Source: Prochlorococcus sp. AG-347-J19 (GTDB lineage Bacteria; Cyanobacteriota; Cyanobacteriia; PCC-6307; Cyanobiaceae). Taken from it: DNA of 64,000 nucleotides. A model generated the notes under the pieces. The model made no database searches. It was not told where the DNA came from and saw only the letters and a list, made by a program, of their open reading frames with translations. The stretch covers positions 62,001 to 126,000 of the forward strand of contig QCBV01000005.1 in assembly GCA_003279015.1 (NCBI GenBank), given 5' to 3'. Shown here piece by piece: positions 58,872 to 64,000 of the stretch. Position 1 is the first letter of the stretch, and the number at the start of each line of letters is the position of its first letter. The position numbers were made by a program, and so were the translations under genes.

Positions 58872-59549
58872 ATGGAAAAAAATTTATATGAAGAATTAGG
58901 TCTCAAACAAAATGCAACCAGAAGTGAGATTAAATCTTCATATCGCTCTTTAGTTAAGCAACATCATCCAGATGCAGGCGGCAAGAAAGAACGATTTCTT
59001 GCAATACAAAATGCATGGGAAACTCTAAATGACCCTATCAAAAAGAAACAATACGATAGCAGTTTTTCCTTTTCCAGCTCATCATTTGATTCATTAAATG
59101 AAAATTGGGAAGAGAAATTTAATTCAAAAAAACATAATTCTTCAATTAAGGACAAAGAAGTTGAAACATGGATTAAAGAAATTTATAGTCCGATAAATAG
59201 ATTAATTAGTCAAATCATTAAACCTTTGAATAACGAAATAAAAGAACTATCTGCGGATCCATATGATGAAGAACTAATGGAAAATTTTTGCAGTTATATT
59301 ATTCTTTCACAAAAGAAAATAGAAAAAGTTGAAAAAATTTATAACAAAAAAATAGTTCCAAAGTCTATTTCAGCTTTAGGCCTCGATCTTTATCATTGTT
59401 TTTCACAAGTTAAAGATGCGCTATCAGAATTTGATAGATATACACAAGGATACGTAGATAATTACTTATTTGATGGCAAAGAAATGATCAAAGAAGCAAA
59501 AAGAATACAATCAAAGATGTCTATAGAGAAAAAAAATAAAAACTTTTAG
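58872..59549 (+). CDS. J-domain protein (short DnaJ-like)
   Basis: A 225-residue protein with an N-terminal J-domain (about 4-68): 'NLYEELGLKQNATRSEIKSS', the HPD motif in 'VKQHHPDAGGKKERFLAIQ' and 'AWETLNDPIKKKQYD'. No Gly/Phe or zinc-finger region follows. Instead there is a Ser-rich linker and a helical C-terminal domain with no family that I recognise. It should act as a specialised co-chaperone of a DnaK. It is convergent with ndhO. Confidence 0.88.
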   Translation: MEKNLYEELGLKQNATRSEIKSSYRSLVKQHHPDAGGKKERFLAIQNAWETLNDPIKKKQYDSSFSFSSSSFDSLNENWEEKFNSKKHNSSIKDKEVETWIKEIYSPINRLISQIIKPLNNEIKELSADPYDEELMENFCSYIILSQKKIEKVEKIYNKKIVPKSISALGLDLYHCFSQVKDALSEFDRYTQGYVDNYLFDGKEMIKEAKRIQSKMSIEKKNKNF

Positions 59550-59560
59550 ATATAAAAATT

Positions 59561-59797
59561 TTATTGAGCATATTCTTTAAGTTGATCTAATTTCAACCAA
59601 ACATCTGGTACAGGTCTGCGCCATCGAACTTGAGCATATTCCTCTTTGACTGAAAGAATCTCTCCAGGACCCTCAAAGACATAATTAGGTAGATCATCAT
59701 CACTGGCTAGCGCTTCGATACTTTTTATATAATTTTCTCTGTCGACAAAAACTAAGCTTCCTTTCTTGAGAGGTTTCTTAGGAATAGAATCTGTCAT
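59561..59797 (-). CDS. ndhO: NDH-1 subunit O (oxygenic-photosynthesis-specific)
   Basis: A 78-residue peripheral subunit found in cyanobacterial and plastid NDH-1. Its SH3-like core reads 'KKGSLVFVDRENYIKSIEAL', 'YVFEGPGEILSVKEEYAQVR' and 'WRRPVPDVWLKLDQLKEYA', the last being diagnostic. Length is normal. It stands apart from the other ndh genes, as is usual. Confidence 0.93.
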   Translation of the reverse strand: MTDSIPKKPLKKGSLVFVDRENYIKSIEALASDDDLPNYVFEGPGEILSVKEEYAQVRWRRPVPDVWLKLDQLKEYAQ

Positions 59798-59932
59798 AAT
59801 AAATTCAAGAAAGTTACTTGAAATTATTATACAAAAACTTGTTTGAAAACTATTGAAAAAAATTTATACCGGAATAATAATTACAAACGTTTAAAAAATT
59901 TAATAGCCTTAATTGATAAACATCTATAAGAT

Positions 59933-60859
59933 ATGCGTCTTTTACTACTTGGCTGCACTGGATTTGTTGGTAAAGAATTAGTACCAACACTAGTCAATGA
60001 AAATCACGAAATATACATTGTAAGTAGAAAACCCATTAGTAAATTAAAGCTTGATTTAGATTTCAATAAGTTTAAATTTTTTCAAATAGATTTATCAAAA
60101 GAAAAAAACTGGAATAACGAAAATCTTCTAAATATTTTAATAGAGACAGATGGAATTATTAACTTGATGGGAGAACCCATAGCAGAAAAAAAATGGACTT
60201 CTGAACAAAAACAGGAGATTGAAAATAGTCGTATTAACAGCACGAAATTTATGATGAAGACCCTTAAAAATTTAAAAATCAACCCAAAAGTCATTATAAA
60301 TGGATCAGCTATAGGTTATTACGGTACAAGTTTGTCTAGTGAATTCACTGAAAATAGTCCTGGAGGGAAAGACTTTTTATCTAATCTTTGCAAAAAATGG
60401 GAAGCGGTCGCCGCTGAAAAACCATTTTTCTCAAGGTTAGTTATTTTTAGAATTGGAATTGTTCTAGAGAAAGACGGAGGAGCATTAGGAAAAATGCTCC
60501 CTATATTCAAAGTTGGATTAGGTGGACCAATTGGAGATGGTAAGCAATGGATGAGTTGGATTCATAGAACTGATTTATGTGCATTAATTATTCAAGCCTT
60601 AGTTGATAAAAAGTATTCGGGAGTATTTAATGCTGTTGCACCAAATCCAGTATTAATGAGTGAATTTTCTCAGACTTTAGGCAAATGTCTGAATAGACCT
60701 AATTTATTTCCAGTGCCTGGAGCGGTTTTAAAAATATTGTTAGGAGATGGAGCGAAAGTTGTTTTAGAAGGACAAAAGGTAATTAGCAGTAAAATCAAAA
60801 ATTATAATTTTAAATATCCTCTTCTTGAGAAAGCAATTTACGCCTCCACCAAGAATTAA
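59933..60859 (+). CDS. NAD(P)-dependent epimerase/dehydratase, TIGR01777 (SulA/YfcH) family
   Basis: Extended short-chain dehydrogenase of 308 residues. The dinucleotide motif is 'LLLGCTGFVGKELVPTLV' (3-20), with 'GIINLMGEPIAEKKWTSEQK', 'INGSAIGYYGTSLSSEFTEN' and 'MSWIHRTDLCALI'. These are signatures of the YfcH/TIGR01777 group, which has a C-terminal DUF1731 segment. The substrate is unknown. Its 3' end overlaps a convergent membrane-protein gene by 50 bases. Confidence 0.88.
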   Translation: MRLLLLGCTGFVGKELVPTLVNENHEIYIVSRKPISKLKLDLDFNKFKFFQIDLSKEKNWNNENLLNILIETDGIINLMGEPIAEKKWTSEQKQEIENSRINSTKFMMKTLKNLKINPKVIINGSAIGYYGTSLSSEFTENSPGGKDFLSNLCKKWEAVAAEKPFFSRLVIFRIGIVLEKDGGALGKMLPIFKVGLGGPIGDGKQWMSWIHRTDLCALIIQALVDKKYSGVFNAVAPNPVLMSEFSQTLGKCLNRPNLFPVPGAVLKILLGDGAKVVLEGQKVISSKIKNYNFKYPLLEKAIYASTKN

Positions 60860-61079
60860 TACCGTTTACTAAAGCACCAATAATAAGAATTGTTATCAAT
60901 GGAACTACAAGAGGATTCCAAACTATCTGAAAAAAATTAATAAAAATAAATATCCCATTCAATTGCATTATGATTGCAAAAATAAAAAATATTGCAAAAA
61001 AAATGACTGTAAATAAATTTATTAATAACAAATTATCGATAATTTGTTTTAACTTATTTTGATTATTCTCCTTAGTCAT
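60810..61079 (-). CDS. Small two-pass membrane protein of unknown function
   Basis: An 89-residue protein with a charged start, two hydrophobic segments (about 15-48 and 55-73), and a C-terminal 'NGINSWWRRKLLSQEEDI'. I do not recognise the family, though the shape is familiar in picocyanobacteria. It overlaps the upstream TIGR03492 gene by eight bases and the convergent epimerase gene by 50 bases. Confidence 0.7.
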   Translation of the reverse strand: MTKENNQNKLKQIIDNLLLINLFTVIFFAIFFIFAIIMQLNGIFIFINFFQIVWNPLVVPLITILIIGALVNGINSWWRRKLLSQEEDI

Positions 61080-62274
61080 TTTTTATAACAATATTCATAT
61101 CATCAACCATTTTAAGACAAGCTTTGTTTTCACCCAGTCTTTTTTTAGCATTTTCATTACATGAGATCAAAAACTTCTTATTTAGCTGTATAAGGTATAT
61201 TATTTTTATGATCAATTTAATTGTCTGATTGATTTGATCATTTTTGTCTTTAAAATTTGTTGCACAAAAAACATATTTTCCAAGCAAACGTCTTTGCGCT
61301 TCTGCAAAAGTTTTTGTAAATTGTGGACCTTTACCTTCAATCTGAATAACCGGTTTTCCTAATCCAATCGCTTGCTCTGCCGCTGTTCCTGCCATACTAA
61401 TACAGCATCTACTTTGCAATAATATTTTGTCAAAATTATTCCAATATATATTTACTTCTAAAAATTTATATTGGAATTTCAAGAGATTATTATCTTTTAT
61501 ATTTTCTATTTTTAACCATCCTCTTTTTTGAAATATCTCCTTTATTTTTGATGAAGATAGAGCATTAACTATTGCAAAATTAAACTGTATTTTTTGAAAA
61601 TATCTTAAATCTGACAATGCCTCTAATACCTCTAAAATCAAAACAAAATTATCTAAAATCTCAGGGAATCTACTTCCTGGAAATAATCCAATACTAAATT
61701 CATCTTTATTTAATTCTTTGTTGCTAGGAAAAAACTTATCCATAAATGGGTTGCCTAAAAAAGACACTTTCTTTTTTAATTGCAATGTTAAATCATTAGC
61801 TGTAAGGGAATCTCTCGTATATATTTTTTTTGCTTTTTGTGAGAGCAAGAAAAATTTAGAAGGCCATGGTAATTTCAACTTCCCTTCATAATGGCTGGAA
61901 TAAGCAACTAGATATGTAAAAAAATCTTTCTTACAAACCCATGCAAAAAAAACTGGCACAATATCTCCAACTACAAAAAAATAATCATATTTTTTTCTTA
62001 TTTTAAAAGTTAAATATAATCTTTTTAGAAAATAAAATATTTCTCCTCCTAATATCTCAGTAAGTCTTCCCTTAAAAGAATTATAACCAATTCCTCCAGT
62101 TCTAAATTCCTTAGTTTTACCGATAATCTTAATTTTTTCTTTTTCGTAATGGTTTCCTATACCAACAATTGGCAAAGCATGAACAGAATAACCACTTTTT
62201 ACGAATTGTTTAGCTATTAAACTGCCAGATAGATCTTCTCCATGTCCATTACTTAAAATTAAAATCTTAAACAA
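61072..62274 (-). CDS. Lipid-A-disaccharide-synthase-related protein (TIGR03492 type)
   Basis: A 400-residue glycosyltransferase-like protein found in cyanobacteria. It begins 'KILILSNGHGEDLSGSLIAK', with 'FFVVGDIVPVFFAWVCKKDF' and 'IGLFPGSRFPEILDN' in the middle and 'CISMAGTAAEQAIGLGKPVIQIEG' late. That order resembles a GT-B fold with an LpxB-like donor site. Its substrate is not known to me. It is preceded at one base by the TPR gene and followed by a small membrane-protein gene with an eight-base overlap. Confidence 0.8.
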   Translation of the reverse strand: MFKILILSNGHGEDLSGSLIAKQFVKSGYSVHALPIVGIGNHYEKEKIKIIGKTKEFRTGGIGYNSFKGRLTEILGGEIFYFLKRLYLTFKIRKKYDYFFVVGDIVPVFFAWVCKKDFFTYLVAYSSHYEGKLKLPWPSKFFLLSQKAKKIYTRDSLTANDLTLQLKKKVSFLGNPFMDKFFPSNKELNKDEFSIGLFPGSRFPEILDNFVLILEVLEALSDLRYFQKIQFNFAIVNALSSSKIKEIFQKRGWLKIENIKDNNLLKFQYKFLEVNIYWNNFDKILLQSRCCISMAGTAAEQAIGLGKPVIQIEGKGPQFTKTFAEAQRRLLGKYVFCATNFKDKNDQINQTIKLIIKIIYLIQLNKKFLISCNENAKKRLGENKACLKMVDDMNIVIKND

Positions 62275-62275
62275 T

Positions 62276-62704
62276 TTAAAATTCCAACCATTTTTTTACT
62301 TTGGTTAACTCAGGCCAACCTGGATATCTACTTAATCCGTCTTCAACAGATTCTTTCAGCTCACTTTTCACATCTGGCATCATCATAGACATTTTTTTTA
62401 TTAATTCAATATGATCCCTAACACCTTTATTATTGGTAGCCAAAAGAGCTAAAGACAAATTCATTCTTGCTTGTGGATCTTGCTGATTTAATCGAACAGC
62501 TTGTCTGGCAGCTGACAAAGCTTCTTCATTATTTTTCAAAAGTAATTGAAGCCATGATAAACAAGTCCAAGCAGCAAAATGATTTGGAATTTGCTGTATA
62601 ATTTTTTGAAAATCTTGAGCGATTGGAATTAAATCTTGCCCTGCTTTATATCTTGATAAAGCTGCATTAAAATCCTCTTCGATGGGATTGATTTCTTTAT
62701 TCAT
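62276..62704 (-). CDS. Small TPR-repeat protein
   Basis: A 142-residue protein with about two to three TPR units: 'ALSRYKAGQDLIPIAQDFQK' (14-33), 'HFAAWTCLSWLQLLLKNNEE' (37-56) and 'ARQAVRLNQQDPQARMNLSL' (60-79). The C-terminal part carries 'ELKESVEDGLSRYPGWPELT'. It is likely a protein-interaction scaffold; no partner is evident. It lies between the IscA-like gene (6 bases) and the TIGR03492 gene (1 base). Confidence 0.85.
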   Translation of the reverse strand: MNKEINPIEEDFNAALSRYKAGQDLIPIAQDFQKIIQQIPNHFAAWTCLSWLQLLLKNNEEALSAARQAVRLNQQDPQARMNLSLALLATNNKGVRDHIELIKKMSMMMPDVKSELKESVEDGLSRYPGWPELTKVKKWLEF

Positions 62705-62710
62705 TAATTA

Positions 62711-63103
62711 TTAAACTGCAAAAGAGCTGCCACATCCGCAAGTTTGAGAGGCATTAGGATTTACAAAATTAAAGCCGCCTCCAATTAATTCCTTACTAAA
62801 ATCTAACTGCATTCCATAAATATATAAAAGACTTTTAGGATCACAAACAACTTGAAAGCTTTGATCAGCTTTTAATGAATAATCATAAACTTTATCATCG
62901 GGATTTATTTCATCAGTTCTTATAAAATCCATCGTGTAACTCATCCCACTACAACCTCCAGATCTTACTCCTACCCTTAGTGCTTTTTTATCACTTTGGC
63001 CCTTCAATAAATTTGAAATTTGTTCTATAGCATCATTCGTAATTAAGATACCTTTGCCATCATCAGAATTTTTAATTTCCTGTTTAACTTCTACATTTTC
63101 CAT
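62711..63103 (-). CDS. A-type Fe-S cluster assembly protein (IscA/SufA/HesB family)
   Basis: A carrier of Fe-S clusters of about 130 residues from the ATG at 63103 ('MENVEVKQEI'); the frame is open 20 codons further upstream but the family does not extend there. The three conserved cysteines are in 'RVGVRSGGCSGMSYTMDF' and in the C-terminal 'ASQTCGCGSSFAV'. It is divergent from crtQ across a 99-base spacer and leads a three- or four-gene minus-strand unit. Confidence 0.94.
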   Translation of the reverse strand: MENVEVKQEIKNSDDGKGILITNDAIEQISNLLKGQSDKKALRVGVRSGGCSGMSYTMDFIRTDEINPDDKVYDYSLKADQSFQVVCDPKSLLYIYGMQLDFSKELIGGGFNFVNPNASQTCGCGSSFAV

Positions 63104-63202
63104 AAACAAGGGATTTCTACTATTTATAATATAAAAACTTAATCGATAGGATGCATAGAACAAACGTTATCCAAACTTGATTTGTTATAATTCTAAGAAA
63201 AA

Positions 63203-64000
63203 GTGAAAATTGCCATAGTTGGTTCTGGATTAGCTGGTCTTACAGCAGCAGTCAATTTAGTTGATGAAGGTCACGATGTAGAAATTTACGAGAGCAGATC
63301 ATTTTGGGGAGGTAAAGTAGGAAGTTGGGAAGATAAGGATGGCAACCACATAGAAATGGGTTTACATGTATTTTTTTACAATTATGCAAATCTTTTTCAA
63401 TTAATGAAAAAAGTTGGAGCTCTAGACAATTTACTCCCGAAAGAACATACTCATCTATTTATAAATAATGGTGGAAATTTAAAGTCGTTAGACTTCAGAT
63501 TCCCTTTAGGTGCTCCATTTAACGGACTTAAAGCTTTTTTTACCACCGAACAACTTACTTGGGTAGATAAGTTCAGAAATGCGTTAGCTTTAGGGACAAG
63601 TCCAATCGTTAGAGGATTGATAGACTATGAAGGCGCAATGAAAATAATTAGAGATCTAGATAGAATTAGCTTTAAAGAATGGTTTTTAAACCATGGTGGA
63701 AGTGAAAAAAGTTTAGAAAGAATGTGGGATCCTATCGCATATGCATTAGGTTTTATTAATTGCAAAGATATTTCAGCAAGATGCATGCTAACTATATTTA
63801 TGATGTTTGCTTCAAAAACAGAAGCCTCAAAACTTAATCTTTTAAAAGGTTCCCCACATAAGTGGTTAACGCAACCTATCATCGATTACATCACAAACAA
63901 AGGAGCAAAAATACATCTTAACCATAAGGTAGAAGAAATCATTTATGAAAAGGAATCTTCCTCTTATTCAGTAAATCAATTAAAAATATCTTCTCCTGAA
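63203..64000 (+). CDS. crtQ: Zeta-carotene desaturase, N-terminal part (cut by window end)
   Basis: FAD enzyme converting zeta-carotene to lycopene. The frame starts at GTG (63203) and is open to the end of the window, so the C-terminus is missing. The FAD-binding start is '[20 protein letters not shown]', then '[20 protein letters not shown]' and '[20 protein letters not shown]', which is closer to plant-type Zds than to the phytoene desaturase earlier in the window. '[15 protein letters not shown]' is a further block. It completes the desaturase pair. Confidence 0.93.
   Translation, partial: MKIAIVGSGLAGLTAAVNLVDEGHDVEIYESRSFWGGKVGSWEDKDGNHIEMGLHVFFYNYANLFQLMKKVGALDNLLPKEHTHLFINNGGNLKSLDFRFPLGAPFNGLKAFFTTEQLTWVDKFRNALALGTSPIVRGLIDYEGAMKIIRDLDRISFKEWFLNHGGSEKSLERMWDPIAYALGFINCKDISARCMLTIFMMFASKTEASKLNLLKGSPHKWLTQPIIDYITNKGAKIHLNHKVEEIIYEKESSSYSVNQLKISSPE

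Overview
The window is about 31% GC, very gene-dense, and carries genes of oxygenic photosynthesis: many NDH-1 subunits, chlM, ycf3, ycf34, phylloquinone and carotenoid synthesis, RpaA and RpaB. Protein sequences, short spacers, sparse ribosome binding sites and frequent TTG/GTG starts all fit a high-light Prochlorococcus. The strain cannot be fixed without a search. I see no phage, IS, CRISPR or rRNA; there is one tRNA gene.

Layout. 0-3.6 kb (+): nadC (5' cut off), argS, a HisC-like aminotransferase. 7.2-3.6 kb (-): a tight run prfB (with a programmed frameshift), DUF3285 protein, ybeY, dgkA, a TrpG/PabA glutaminase, and a metallo-beta-lactamase-fold protein without the usual metal motif. 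7.3-13.5 kb: glutaredoxin and gshB, then a phylloquinone block (menF, menA, menC, menE, DHNA-CoA thioesterase). 13.5-24.4 kb: ndhH, rsmH, cysteine desulfurase, a Ycf29-like regulator, chlM, purE, cysC, SUI1, trpB, rhodanese, a DUF3352-like protein, gltA. 24.4-28.6 kb: ndhA-I-G-E, nadK, CYTH protein. 28.7-32.1 kb: a small unknown protein, a PedR-like regulator, metF, a CugP-like nucleotidyltransferase, scpA. 32.2-41.2 kb: ndhD and ndhF, an NnrU/Z-ISO-like membrane protein, divergent RbcR, DUF3172, ndhM, crtP-crtB. 41.2-48.7 kb: RRM protein, cca, ycf34, tsaB, then a minus-strand operon rpaB-plsX-fabH-fabD-plsC. 48.8-55.5 kb: radA, ycf3, Cu-ATPase-tmk-holB, rpaA. 55.5-57.9 kb: sparse segment with an orphan 119-residue protein and tRNA-Asn, then an ABC ATPase and a UPF0367 protein. 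57.9-64 kb: cysK, J-domain protein, ndhO, epimerase, TIGR03492 protein, TPR protein, IscA-like protein, and the first part of crtQ cut by the window end.

How the genes work together. Nine NDH-1 subunits (H, A, I, G, E, D, F, M, O) support cyclic electron flow and respiration. Carotenoid synthesis from phytoene synthase to zeta-carotene desaturase is nearly complete here, with a candidate zeta-carotene isomerase. RpaB is placed directly at the head of a fatty-acid and phospholipid operon.

Most unusual points. (1) An exact 159-bp tandem duplication at ycf34/tsaB has made a new in-frame chimeric ORF with its own copied ribosome binding site. (2) PlsX carries a roughly 127-residue, almost uncharged V/A/S/N/G repeat extension with a heptad valine stripe, partly encoded by a 12-bp minisatellite. 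(3) A 27-bp tandem duplication copies one arm and the T-tract of the tRNA-Asn terminator. (4) prfB keeps the autoregulatory +1 frameshift site. I saw no clearly new multi-gene defence or mobile system.
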